A stretch of 33,269 nt of DNA from assembly GCF_018500185.1 (NCBI RefSeq), contig NZ_JAHBGI010000013.1, positions 57,743 through 91,011 of the forward strand, read 5' to 3'. The first letter of the stretch is position 1, and each line of letters starts with the position of its first letter. Positions 17,982-24,818 of the stretch are shown here, piece after piece. The position numbers and the translations under genes were made by a program. This DNA comes from Litoribacter ruber (GTDB lineage: Bacteria > Bacteroidota > Bacteroidia > Cytophagales > Cyclobacteriaceae). The notes below the pieces were generated by a model, which saw only the letters and a program-made list of their open reading frames with translations, was not told where the DNA came from and made no database searches.

Positions 17982-18746
17982 ATGGAAGAGCAAAGAAGTT
18001 CTATTAACCTCAACAAATACATCAGTGACACGGGGATCTGCTCCCGACGTGAGGCTGAAAAATTCATTGTGGCCGGCAGGGTCAAAATCAACGGTGAGGT
18101 GGCCGCATTGGGCAACCGGGTATTTGAAGGGGATGAAGTCCTTTTGGACAACAAGCCCATTAAGGCCAAGGAACAGCCCATTTACTTGGCTTTCAATAAG
18201 CCAGTGGGCATTACCTGTACAACCGAAAGGCATATCAAAGGAAACATCATCGACTTTATCAAGCACCCGAAGCGGATATTCCCAATAGGCAGGTTGGATA
18301 AGCCTTCCAAGGGCTTAATTTTTCTAACCAATGATGGGAATATAGTCAACAAAATTCTTAGGGCGGGCAACAATCACGAAAAGGAATACACTGTGGGGGT
18401 GAACAAGCCCATAACTCAAAGCTTTATTGATAAAATGTCTAACGGGGTACCAATTCTGGATACGGTCACCAAAAAATGCAAGGTAGAAAAGATTTCGAAC
18501 TTTGTATTTAAAATCACACTTACCCAGGGGCTGAACAGGCAAATCCGTCGGATGTGCGAATACCTGGGGTACGAAGTCACCAGCCTTCAGCGAGACAGGA
18601 TCATGAACATCACCCTTGAGGGCATCCCTGAGGGAAAGTGGCGCTACCTCCAACCCAACGAAATCCAAACCATCCTCCAAGCTGTCGCTCAAAGTAGCAA
18701 AACCGAGGAAGCATCACGAATACCGAGACCGAGGAGAAAAAGGTAA
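17982..18746 (+). CDS. rluF: 23S rRNA pseudouridine synthase RluF
   Basis: The 254-residue product has an S4 RNA-binding domain (about 7-60, [19 protein letters not shown]) and a RsuA-type catalytic domain with D106 in [10 protein letters not shown]. Stretches such as [28 protein letters not shown] and [19 protein letters not shown] are those of E. coli RluF (U2604 of 23S rRNA, with U2605 as a side site). The C-terminus is basic. It follows menD by 2 nt and is the last gene of the operon. It has no evident pathway link with menaquinone. Confidence 0.92.
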   Translation: MEEQRSSINLNKYISDTGICSRREAEKFIVAGRVKINGEVAALGNRVFEGDEVLLDNKPIKAKEQPIYLAFNKPVGITCTTERHIKGNIIDFIKHPKRIFPIGRLDKPSKGLIFLTNDGNIVNKILRAGNNHEKEYTVGVNKPITQSFIDKMSNGVPILDTVTKKCKVEKISNFVFKITLTQGLNRQIRRMCEYLGYEVTSLQRDRIMNITLEGIPEGKWRYLQPNEIQTILQAVAQSSKTEEASRIPRPRRKR

Positions 18747-18759
18747 ATGATGTATTATG

Positions 18760-18787
18760 TACTAGGTACTAGGTACTAAGTACTATG
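18760..18787. repeat. Tandem heptamer TACTAGG, four copies
   Basis: Two perfect copies of TACTAGG are followed by TACTAAG and TACTATG, starting 14 nt past the rluF stop. The array is non-coding and no terminator hairpin is seen beside it. Confidence 0.85.
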
Positions 18788-18801
18788 TTGATGCAAAAAA
18801 T

Positions 18802-18918
18802 TCTCGCCACTTTGTGAACAATTGTTACTGCGAACAGGCCTTGGTACCACTTTACATTTTTGTGCCCTTCGTGGCCATTTTCTCCGCGAAGAAGCTTTTG
18901 TTGCAATTGCCTCCGCAA
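18802..18918. repeat. Degenerate intergenic repeat (CACTTTGTG/CTTCGTGG type)
   Basis: Pieces such as GCCACTTTGTGAAC, TTTTTGTGCCCTTCGTGG, CCATTTTCTCCGCGAAG and CCTCCGCAAAGCAG resemble the family at 1-75 and 22650-22730. It fills the gap between rluF and the end of the 2OG-oxygenase gene. No coding frame is credible here. Confidence 0.5.
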
Positions 18919-18923
18919 AGCAG

Positions 18924-19541
18924 TTACGAATATTCAATATCCCTTAGCCAACCCGTAATACTTATCCTTTGCTTGTTGGTAGGCAATACCTCATGGGGGA
19001 TTTCGGCGCTGAGGAAAACCACAAGCTTTCCGCCGCTAGGCATAATATCCAGTATTTTTTCCTCTCCGTCCTCCTGTGGCAGGTACATCCGCAGCTTGCC
19101 TTCATCCTCTTCGGTCCAGGAGTCATTCAAGTAAATGATGACGGTAACCACCCTGTACTTAACCTGCTGAAATTGATCCAGGTGGCGCAAATAGAACGAG
19201 CCAGGGGGGTACATGGCAAAATGAGCTTCAAAAGAGCGCAAACCCAAAAAGCACCGCTGATTAAGCGCAACTCGTATTTCCTCCACCAAGTTCCAATATT
19301 GATTTTGCAGGGGAGTGAGAACCAGGTGGTCCATCCAAAGCACTTTGTCGCTCCGGATTTCAGGTCTGATGGTAAAGGCATCCCCTTTTCCCACTCCCGC
19401 ATGGCGAAACTGGCCATGTTCAAGCAGGTCCTGCTGTTCGGCGAGTAACTCCTTGCGGAAGTCTTCTGAAATGAAATTTTCAACAACAGCATATCCATTC
19501 TCATAGACATCCTGCACGATTTTTTCTATATGGTCTTGCAT
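18924..19541 (-). CDS. 2OG-Fe(II) oxygenase (prolyl 4-hydroxylase-like)
   Basis: The 205-residue product has the double-stranded beta-helix iron site H120-x-D122 (LRHLDQF) and H183 (IPHEVLP), with R192 (QRISITGW) placed to bind 2-oxoglutarate. It resembles the SM-20/prolyl-4-hydroxylase branch. The substrate may be a protein residue or small molecule and cannot be told. I prefer the ATG at 19541; a TTG at 19559 would add six residues. It diverges from the next gene across a 58-nt gap and ends inside a repeat-filled gap. Confidence 0.88.
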   Translation of the reverse strand: MQDHIEKIVQDVYENGYAVVENFISEDFRKELLAEQQDLLEHGQFRHAGVGKGDAFTIRPEIRSDKVLWMDHLVLTPLQNQYWNLVEEIRVALNQRCFLGLRSFEAHFAMYPPGSFYLRHLDQFQQVKYRVVTVIIYLNDSWTEEDEGKLRMYLPQEDGEEKILDIMPSGGKLVVFLSAEIPHEVLPTNKQRISITGWLRDIEYS

Positions 19542-19587
19542 ATGCGATCTAACGTGCAAATAAACAGATTAATTTAATAGAAATATA

Positions 19588-19595
19588 TAATTTTG
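19588..19595 (+). promoter_or_regulatory. -7 element almost touching the next start codon
   Basis: TAATTTTG matches TAnnTTTG exactly and ends five nt before the ATG at 19600. If used, transcription would begin at or next to the start codon, giving a leaderless or near-leaderless mRNA. The -33 region has TTA but no TTG at the right distance. Confidence 0.4.
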
Positions 19596-19599
19596 TAAC

Positions 19600-20370
19600 A
19601 TGCATTTAAAGAAAGAAGATATCACCAGACTGGAGATTGAATTTGACTCCGGTTCAGTGCCGCCGCCTTTTAGCCATACTTTTAAAATCAGAGTAGGTTT
19701 TGAAAAAGGCTTCGTCAATACACAACTTGAAATCACCTATACCCATCGCGAGGGGCTCACCGAGGAAGAGATCCTTGACGAGGGCTTCACGATGAACGAT
19801 GACTTTCAATACAAGGGAGAGCTGCCAAAAGTTTGGGAAGAGCCCCTAAAAGAGCTTTACGCCAGCACCCGCTGGTCCAATAAAAAGTACTTGGGAGACG
19901 AAGGCGGGATAAAAATCTTAGCCAAAGACCTTCATGGAAAAATAGCCCGCGGCATACCAGCAAACAATGAGGATTGGCAGCATATGGCCCAAGATTTCAT
20001 TCAGGCTGTATATGAAATCAGTAATAGGGAATTGCCACTGAATCTTCAATATTATGTAAACACCAAAGAGGAAGGTGAGCTGTTTTATGACCTGAAAATG
20101 AAGTTTGCCACCCGCAAGGTTGACCTGGAAATCAACGGACAAAAGAAAGAAGCAGACTTTGAGGCTACCAAACATATGCTTGGTTTTGTGTATTTGCCTG
20201 ATTACGATTATGAACTGGCAAAAGAGGCCAAACCGACCAAACGAGGCCACTATATCAATTTAGGGGATGGCTTCTGGCATGAATTTGGCAAAGGCATATT
20301 TAACCTAGATGATTCTTTTGATGCGGTTTCCAAAATCAAAAGCGGATTTAGAAAGCTGAACCAACCCTAA
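19600..20370 (+). CDS. Conserved-looking protein of unknown function
   Basis: I do not recognise this 256-residue protein. It has no signal peptide or membrane helix and looks soluble and cytoplasmic. The N-terminal half is rich in beta-type alternation (LEIEFDSGSVPPPFSHTFKIRVGF) and the rest is mixed, ending HYINLGDGFWHEFGKGIF. Its stop lies 8 nt before the OmpA lipoprotein gene, so the two are probably cotranscribed. Composition and codon use resemble neighbours, so it is not an obvious recent import. Confidence 0.8.
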   Translation: MHLKKEDITRLEIEFDSGSVPPPFSHTFKIRVGFEKGFVNTQLEITYTHREGLTEEEILDEGFTMNDDFQYKGELPKVWEEPLKELYASTRWSNKKYLGDEGGIKILAKDLHGKIARGIPANNEDWQHMAQDFIQAVYEISNRELPLNLQYYVNTKEEGELFYDLKMKFATRKVDLEINGQKKEADFEATKHMLGFVYLPDYDYELAKEAKPTKRGHYINLGDGFWHEFGKGIFNLDDSFDAVSKIKSGFRKLNQP

Positions 20371-20378
20371 AAAATTAT

Positions 20379-21053
20379 ATGCGTAGTTTAAAATCATTAT
20401 GTGCCATAGCCCTGGGGGCTGTTTTTTTATTCAGCTGTGCCAACTGGAGCAGCACCGGTAAAGGTGCCGCAGCCGGTGCCGGTGCCGGAGGTGTTCTGGG
20501 TGGCGTGATAGGCAGCAAAAAAGGTAGCACAGCCGGAGGCGCCGTGATCGGAGCCGCAGTGGGCGGTGCAGCCGGTGCAGCAATTGGCCGCTACATGGAC
20601 CGTCAGGCCAAGCAATTGGAAGAGGAAGTCAAGAATGCAGAAGTTGAAAGAGTGGGTGAAGGAATTAAAGTGACTTTTGAATCGGGTATTTTGTTTGGTT
20701 TTGATTCCTACAGCCTCACTCCTGCCGCACAGGAAAATGTTCAGGAGCTTGCCAGGATCCTAAATGAGTACCCTGATACCTATATCCAAGTAGAAGGCCA
20801 TACGGACAACCGTGGTTCGGCAACTTATAACCAGGGTCTTTCCGAAAGAAGGGCCAGTTCTGTAGCCAACTATTTGAAGATGCAAGGCGTGGCCAGCGAC
20901 AGGATTACCACCACAGGCCATGGTTTTGACAAGCCTGTAGCGGATAATGAGACCGACGAAGGCAGAGCGAAAAACAGAAGGGTTGAAGTGGCCATCTGGG
21001 CTAACGAAGACCTAAAACAAAAAGCCGAAGAAGGCGAATTGGAACAAAATTAA
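20379..21053 (+). CDS. OmpA-family lipoprotein with glycine zipper
   Basis: The 224-residue product has a lipobox LFSC (C20), a Gly/Ala-rich glycine-zipper segment (about 28-72), a short charged helix, then a C-terminal OmpA peptidoglycan-binding domain (about 95-205) with VEGHTDNRGS, NQGLSERRASSVANYL and GRAKNRRVEV. It probably sits in the outer membrane, tethered to peptidoglycan. E. coli YiaD has a comparable layout. A strong terminator follows. Confidence 0.92.
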   Translation: MRSLKSLCAIALGAVFLFSCANWSSTGKGAAAGAGAGGVLGGVIGSKKGSTAGGAVIGAAVGGAAGAAIGRYMDRQAKQLEEEVKNAEVERVGEGIKVTFESGILFGFDSYSLTPAAQENVQELARILNEYPDTYIQVEGHTDNRGSATYNQGLSERRASSVANYLKMQGVASDRITTTGHGFDKPVADNETDEGRAKNRRVEVAIWANEDLKQKAEEGELEQN

Positions 21054-21075
21054 CCAACTCTTCATATACCAATCT

Positions 21076-21102
21076 AAAAGGCTGTCCATTGGGCAGCCTT
21101 TT
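21076..21102 (+). terminator. Terminator after the OmpA lipoprotein gene
   Basis: AAAAGGCTGTCC pairs with GGGCAGCCTTTT (one G-T wobble) around an ATT loop, starting 23 nt past the stop codon. Confidence 0.85.
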
Positions 21103-21117
21103 GCTTTATACTGGTAG

Positions 21118-21259
21118 CGGATCGGGAGGATCAGAAAACACAGAGGGAGGGTTGAAAAAAAATTAACCGCAATGGACGCTGAGGTTCGCAAAGAAAAAAA
21201 TCGACACAAGAAAATAAACCCCAGAAACTGTTCCGAGGATATCACGGATCGGGAGGATC
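21118..21259. repeat. 15-bp direct repeat CGGATCGGGAGGATC flanking a degenerate repeat
   Basis: CGGATCGGGAGGATC occurs at 21118-21132 and at 21245-21259. Each copy is followed at a similar distance by CACAGA. Between them lies TTAACCGCAATGGACGCTGA and CGCAAAG (21163-21193), a degenerate member of the dispersed CGCAGAG family. No gene is present. Confidence 0.6.
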
Positions 21260-21271
21260 TGAGGGCACAGA

Positions 21272-21295
21272 TACTTTAATTGGTACTTTAATTGG
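21272..21295. repeat. Perfect 12-bp tandem duplication TACTTTAATTGG
   Basis: Two perfect head-to-tail copies sit at 21272-21283 and 21284-21295, in the gap downstream of the XRE/S24 gene. Non-coding. Confidence 0.85.
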
Positions 21296-21324
21296 GCTTT
21301 CTGAGGGAAGACCAAGGGAGGAAC

Positions 21325-22092
21325 TTACCGTTGGCGGATTATTTCTGATTTGAGGTCCGAAATCATCTCTGAAAGATCTTCAAGTGTGACTTTTTCCTTC
21401 TTGTCTTTGGGGTGGGGAAATTCCGTGCTGATAAAAGCTTTGGCTTCCCATATCTCCAACACATCCTCTGGTGCTATCTCGTAGGGCTTATATTGTTCAT
21501 TATCAGACACCAGCAACAACGTCCCTTTTTCCTCCAAATAGTTAAAAAGTCTTTTGTATACAATCCCCTCAGTTCCGGTAACCAGGACATAGGTTTTACC
21601 GCTTTTAACATTCTGGAAATCGTCAATAAAAGAACCTATTATCACGGTGCCGGGCAGTATAGGCAGCATGCTGTCCCCACTGATTTCAAAACCTCTATAG
21701 GATGCATTTCGGGGAAGATTTGGCAAATTGAATTGGGGCAATTGCTCCATATATTCCGGATCGGAATAGCCGTTGAGATAGCCGGCAGAAGCTTTTTGGC
21801 TAATCATGGGGATAGTCTCCTCCTCCTTTTTATCCAATGTGACCGTAAGGATCCTTGTTTCGGCAGACTGAAAAGTCCTTTTCCCCTGAGTTTCCAAATC
21901 CCTTTCAATCAAATCATCAAGACTTACATTGAATATTGAGGCTACTTTCTGCAAAGAAGGAAGTTTAGGTTCAGAGCGGCCGTCCTCATACGCTGAGATC
22001 ATGGTCCTTTTAACTCCCAGTCTCTCGGAAAGCTCTTCCTGAGTCATGGCGCTGGATTTTCTCAAAAACCTAATATTCTTTCCAAGATTCAT
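21325..22092 (-). CDS. XRE-family repressor with S24/LexA-type peptidase domain
   Basis: The 255-residue product has an N-terminal helix-turn-helix (about 7-60, MTQEELSERLGVKRTMISAYEDG) and a C-terminal S24 domain with nucleophile S141 (ISGDSMLP) and general-base K180 (VYKRLF). An Ala-Gly at 103-104 (KASAGYL) sits where LexA and CI-type repressors cut themselves. This suggests a repressor inactivated by RecA-stimulated self-cleavage, or an S24 regulator that keeps the fold only; sequence cannot decide. It lies 29 nt downstream of a small gene of unknown function. A near-perfect palindrome (22101-22114) just before its start could be its own operator. Confidence 0.92.
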   Translation of the reverse strand: MNLGKNIRFLRKSSAMTQEELSERLGVKRTMISAYEDGRSEPKLPSLQKVASIFNVSLDDLIERDLETQGKRTFQSAETRILTVTLDKKEEETIPMISQKASAGYLNGYSDPEYMEQLPQFNLPNLPRNASYRGFEISGDSMLPILPGTVIIGSFIDDFQNVKSGKTYVLVTGTEGIVYKRLFNYLEEKGTLLLVSDNEQYKPYEIAPEDVLEIWEAKAFISTEFPHPKDKKEKVTLEDLSEMISDLKSEIIRQR

Positions 22093-22100
22093 ATAGTCAG

Positions 22101-22114
22101 GGTATTTAAATGCC
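22101..22114. promoter_or_regulatory. Near-perfect palindrome before the XRE/S24 gene
   Basis: GGTATTTAAATGCC reads the same on both strands except for one T-G pair. It is bracketed by AGTCA at 22095-22099 and 22115-22119. It lies between the stop of the small gene and the regulator's ATG, a good place for autoregulation. Operator function is inferred. Confidence 0.45.
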
Positions 22115-22121
22115 AGTCAAT

Positions 22122-22391
22122 TTAAGCACTATAAAGATAAAAATTATGGTCATCTTGGTAATTGCGGCTGAAAGAAAAACGCTGTAGGTCATAGGAAGCT
22201 TTTCTCTTTTCAGCAATCCTGTTTTTGATCTCTTCTATCACCTCTCCTACCGATCTGGATCCGGTCACCAAAAGGTAACCATATTGTGGATGTTTTTCAT
22301 CCTCGATGAAAAATTTCACCTGATGATTTCCCGAAGCCAACTTCTTGCTTGTGATTCTGATTTTCGACTGTTGTTCTGTGTGCGTCTCCAT
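22122..22391 (-). CDS. Small protein of unknown function upstream of the XRE/S24 repressor
   Basis: The 89-residue product (METHTEQQ start) is not one I recognise. It is soluble, has a predicted beta-rich core (KIRITSKKL, HQVKFFIEDEKHPQYGYLLVTG) and a helix (SVGEVIEEIKNRIAEKR), and ends YQDDHNFYLYSA. A GTG at 22415 would add eight residues, but a promoter-like TTG...TAACTTAG on the minus strand overlaps that codon, so the ATG at 22391 is preferred. It precedes the XRE/S24 gene by 29 nt and is probably in its operon. Confidence 0.7.
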   Translation of the reverse strand: METHTEQQSKIRITSKKLASGNHQVKFFIEDEKHPQYGYLLVTGSRSVGEVIEEIKNRIAEKRKASYDLQRFSFSRNYQDDHNFYLYSA

Positions 22392-22459
22392 AGTGGTTGT
22401 TGTTTTAACTGACACTAAGTTACGAATGTTTATAAAAACAACAAGTCAACGTTCATAAA

Positions 22460-22471
22460 ATAAACGTTTAT
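22460..22471. promoter_or_regulatory. Perfect 12-bp palindrome upstream of the small gene
   Basis: ATAAACGTTTAT is a perfect palindrome about 70 nt before the small gene's ATG. Related half-sites AACGTTCATAAA (22448-22459) and AATGTTTATAAA (22425-22436) lie between it and the gene. A binding site for the nearby XRE/S24 protein is plausible but unproven. Confidence 0.45.
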
Positions 22472-22492
22472 GTGACATTAAATGACATAAAA

Positions 22493-22524
22493 TTAACCGA
22501 AGAGACGAAAAGCTCGCAGAGATA
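22493..22524. repeat. Degenerate intergenic repeat (TTAACCGAAGAGACG)
   Basis: TTAACCGAAGAGACG followed by CTCGCAGAGA resembles the core seen at 28502-28530 on the other strand. Non-coding, in the gap before the small gene. Confidence 0.55.
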
Positions 22525-22543
22525 AGAAATAGATTATTCATCG

Positions 22544-22581
22544 AAAAAGGAGGAGTCCGTTCCCGAACCCCTCCTTTTTTT
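22544..22581 (-). terminator. Hairpin terminator downstream of menB
   Basis: A 10-bp stem AAAAAGGAGG/CCTCCTTTTT encloses a 16-nt loop with inner pairing. It lies about 150 nt past the menB stop and is T-flanked on both strands, so it could also stop plus-strand reading. Confidence 0.75.
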
Positions 22582-22649
22582 AAATGTACTCTTATTTATT
22601 ACCTCTATTGGCCAATTTAATTAAAGTAGCTCCACATTCGTGCGACTTC

Positions 22650-22730
22650 ATTTTACTTTATGCCACTTTGGGATTTCTTTATGATCTTTGTGCTACTTCT
22701 TTTTTCCTTGTGCCACTTTGTGACCCTTTT
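22650..22730. repeat. Degenerate intergenic repeat (CTTTGTGCTACTT/CCACTTTGTG)
   Basis: Phrases GCCACTTTGGGATTTC, ATCTTTGTGCTACTTC and CCTTGTGCCACTTTGTGACC run up to the menB stop codon. They resemble the family at 18802-18918. The whole gap 22472-22730 holds only this, the repeat at 22493 and the terminator. Confidence 0.55.
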
Positions 22731-23564
22731 CTAAAGCGACAACCAAGGAAACTGCTTGAAATCCGGCTTTCTCTTTTCCAGGAATGCCTTTCTGCCTTCT
22801 TCTGCTTCCTCGGTCATGTAAGCCAATCGGGTGGCCTCTCCACTGAAGACCTGCTGACCTACCATTCCATCATCTACCAAGTTGAAGGCAAATTTGATCA
22901 TTCTGATGGCTGTAGGGCTTTTACCCAAGATTTCCTGAGCCCATTCGTAGGCGGTTTCCTCAAGTTTGTCATGCTCGACCACTGCATTTACCATACCCAT
23001 TTCAAAAGCCTCCTGGGCTGAATAATTTCTACCCAAGAAGAATATCTCTCTAGCGCGCTTCTGCCCTATTTGTCTGGCCAAAAGAGCCGAACCATAGCCC
23101 CCATCAAAAGAAGCCACATCCGCATCCGTCTGCTTGAAGATTGCGTGCTCCTTACTGGCCAGTGTCATATCACAGACCACGTGAAGACTGTGACCTCCAC
23201 CGACAGCCCAGCCTGGTACTACACAGATCACCACCTTGCTCATAAAGCGGATAATACGCTGAATATCCAAAACGTTGAGTCGCTGAACACCGTCCTCACC
23301 TTGGTAACCTTTGGCACCTCGAACACGCTGGTCGCCGCCTGAACAGAAAGCATACTTGCCGTCCTTGGCCGGTCCCTCGCCGGAAAGCAGGATGACTCCA
23401 ATGGTATTGTCTTCCCGGGCATCGATCAGCGCCTCTTCAAGTTCGAACAAAGTCTTTGGTCGGAAGGCATTGCGTACTTCCGGTCTGTTGAATGCAATTC
23501 GAGCCACCCCGTCGCATTTTTTATAGGTAATGTCTTCGTATTCCTTTACGGTTTTCCAGTTCAT
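22731..23564 (-). CDS. menB: 1,4-dihydroxy-2-naphthoyl-CoA synthase
   Basis: The 277-residue crotonase-fold protein cyclises O-succinylbenzoyl-CoA to DHNA-CoA. Visible are FCSGGDQRVRG (oxyanion region), GGGHSLHVVCD, and SFDGGYGSALLARQIGQKRAREIFFLGR, characteristic of MenB rather than other enoyl-CoA hydratases. At residue 147 it has Asp (QTDADV) where E. coli MenB has Gly; this is the bicarbonate-independent type as in M. tuberculosis (family knowledge). It lies about 4 kb from menI-menF-menD, on the other strand. The ATG start at 23562-23564 is clear. Confidence 0.95.
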   Translation of the reverse strand: MNWKTVKEYEDITYKKCDGVARIAFNRPEVRNAFRPKTLFELEEALIDAREDNTIGVILLSGEGPAKDGKYAFCSGGDQRVRGAKGYQGEDGVQRLNVLDIQRIIRFMSKVVICVVPGWAVGGGHSLHVVCDMTLASKEHAIFKQTDADVASFDGGYGSALLARQIGQKRAREIFFLGRNYSAQEAFEMGMVNAVVEHDKLEETAYEWAQEILGKSPTAIRMIKFAFNLVDDGMVGQQVFSGEATRLAYMTEEAEEGRKAFLEKRKPDFKQFPWLSL

Positions 23565-23629
23565 AAGTCGAAATAATTAATGAAGCTGCAAGATAATGTG
23601 TTTGGGGGAAAAGGAGGCTTTTTCCTCTC

Positions 23630-23655
23630 GCAGATTTCGCACCCGGCAACCCCAA
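23630..23655. repeat. Short degenerate repeat (CTCGCAGATTTCGCA)
   Basis: CCTCTCGCAGATTTCGCACC resembles the dispersed CGCAGA family seen elsewhere in the window. It lies in the gap between menB and the toxin-antitoxin genes, which holds nothing else I can support. Confidence 0.4.
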
Positions 23656-23733
23656 AGCCACGTAATTATATTGGAAAATTTACACGTATTTCTTTTTTTA
23701 TTTCGTATATTAAACCTGTTAAATTAAGGACTT

Positions 23734-23988
23734 ATGAACACCAAATTAACCCTAACGCTTGACAAAGATGTAATTGAAAAGGCAAAAAGGTATGCCTCAA
23801 ATAAGGGAAGAAGTTTATCTGACCTCATCGAAAATTACCTGAAAGTTTTGACGGAAGAAAAAACTGAGAAAATCACGGAATTAACGCCTTTGGTAAAATC
23901 CCTCAAAGGCTCATTTAAAGCACCTGAAAGTTTTGATTACAAAAAAGAGCTTGCTAGAGGCCTAAAGAAGAAATATCTTAAGGAATGA
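23734..23988 (+). CDS. DUF6364-family antitoxin
   Basis: The 84-residue product starts with a ribbon-helix-helix-like segment (KLTLTLDKDVIEKAKRYASNKGRSLSDLIENYL) typical of DUF6364 antitoxins. The C-terminal half (SFKAPESFDYKKELARGLKKKYLKE) is the expected toxin-binding tail. It probably binds the PIN toxin and their shared promoter. The stop overlaps the toxin's start by 4 nt (ATGA). Confidence 0.85.
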   Translation: MNTKLTLTLDKDVIEKAKRYASNKGRSLSDLIENYLKVLTEEKTEKITELTPLVKSLKGSFKAPESFDYKKELARGLKKKYLKE

Positions 23989-24401
23989 AAAATGTATTAA
24001 TCGATACAGACATTATCCTTGATTTTTTCTTTGACAGGAAACCCTTTTCAGATGATGCCGCAAAAATTTTAGCGCTCTGTGAAGCAGGGGAAATTACCGG
24101 ATATATTACTCCTGTTATCATCAGAAATATTTATTATTTGCTGAGGCAAACTGCTAAGCATGAGACGGTCATTGATAAACTTAAGGATCTGATGTCTTTT
24201 ATAGAGGTTCTGATTATCAATAAGGAGGTGGTACAACAATCGCTGAGATCCAGTTTCAGGGATTTTGAAGATGCTTTGCAAAATTATTCAGCAGAATCGG
24301 CCGGGAAACTAAATGTAATTATTACACGAAATGTAAAAGATTTCAAACACAGCAAAATCGGAGTTATGACTCCTGAAGGTTACCTGAAAATGATTGATTA
24401 A
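23985..24401 (+). CDS. PIN-domain toxin (VapC-like ribonuclease)
   Basis: The 138-residue PIN-domain protein has acidic residues in LIDTDIILDFF (D7, D9, D13), mid-chain FEDALQNYSA and NVKDF near the end. The family cuts RNA (often tRNA or rRNA) when free of its antitoxin. ATGA overlap with the antitoxin gene indicates a type II toxin-antitoxin operon. The chain looks intact and the acidic site is kept, so it is probably active. No mobile-element genes flank it. Confidence 0.85.
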   Translation: MKNVLIDTDIILDFFFDRKPFSDDAAKILALCEAGEITGYITPVIIRNIYYLLRQTAKHETVIDKLKDLMSFIEVLIINKEVVQQSLRSSFRDFEDALQNYSAESAGKLNVIITRNVKDFKHSKIGVMTPEGYLKMID

Positions 24402-24629
24402 TTGGCTGACTAAATTAAATATTGTTTTAGGCTCCTTCCCTGAATTCCCCTCCCCTGGAAATTTAAATTCTCCACCTCTTCCAGAACTTTAGCCCTTGGT
24501 GTGCTAAACCTTCATTTTTTTATTCCTCAAAAGGCGAATAATTCCATCCCAAAATTCAAGCCTTCCGTCACATTTTTTTGCATGCCTCTTTACTGTTTGA
24601 TATTCTTGTCCTATCAAATTCAAAATATA
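24402..24629. other. Gene-free gap upstream of the kinase operon
   Basis: AT-rich stretch with no recognisable gene, terminator or exact TAnnTTTG promoter. An open frame from 24501 runs through it but begins in low-complexity sequence and has no family resemblance. Confidence 0.5.
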
Positions 24630-24818
24630 ATGAAGCCCAGCGCATATAAAAGAAAAATCTTCCTGCTCCTGATTATAGGACTGTTTTACAACTTTTACCT
24701 CCACCAAAAAGTGGTATCAGTATCTGCAGTTCAGGGACCCAGGGAATTATATTGGCATATTAAATTTATAAATGAATGGCAATTCTTTAAAAATATTACT
24801 CTAAAATTACTCTCGTGA
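24630..24818 (+). CDS. Possible small membrane protein before the kinase gene
   Basis: An ATG at 24630 opens a 62-residue frame with a positive N-terminus (KPSAYKRK) and one hydrophobic segment (IFLLLIIGLFYNFYL), ending in a 4-nt GTGA overlap with the kinase's GTG start. The overlap matches the pattern of the next two junctions. No family is recognised and the frame may be chance, so this is a low-confidence call. Confidence 0.25.
   Translation: MKPSAYKRKIFLLLIIGLFYNFYLHQKVVSVSAVQGPRELYWHIKFINEWQFFKNITLKLLS

Noticed and set aside
18760-18787. Possible CRISPR-like array
   Set aside because: Units are 7 nt with no spacers; a simple tandem repeat.
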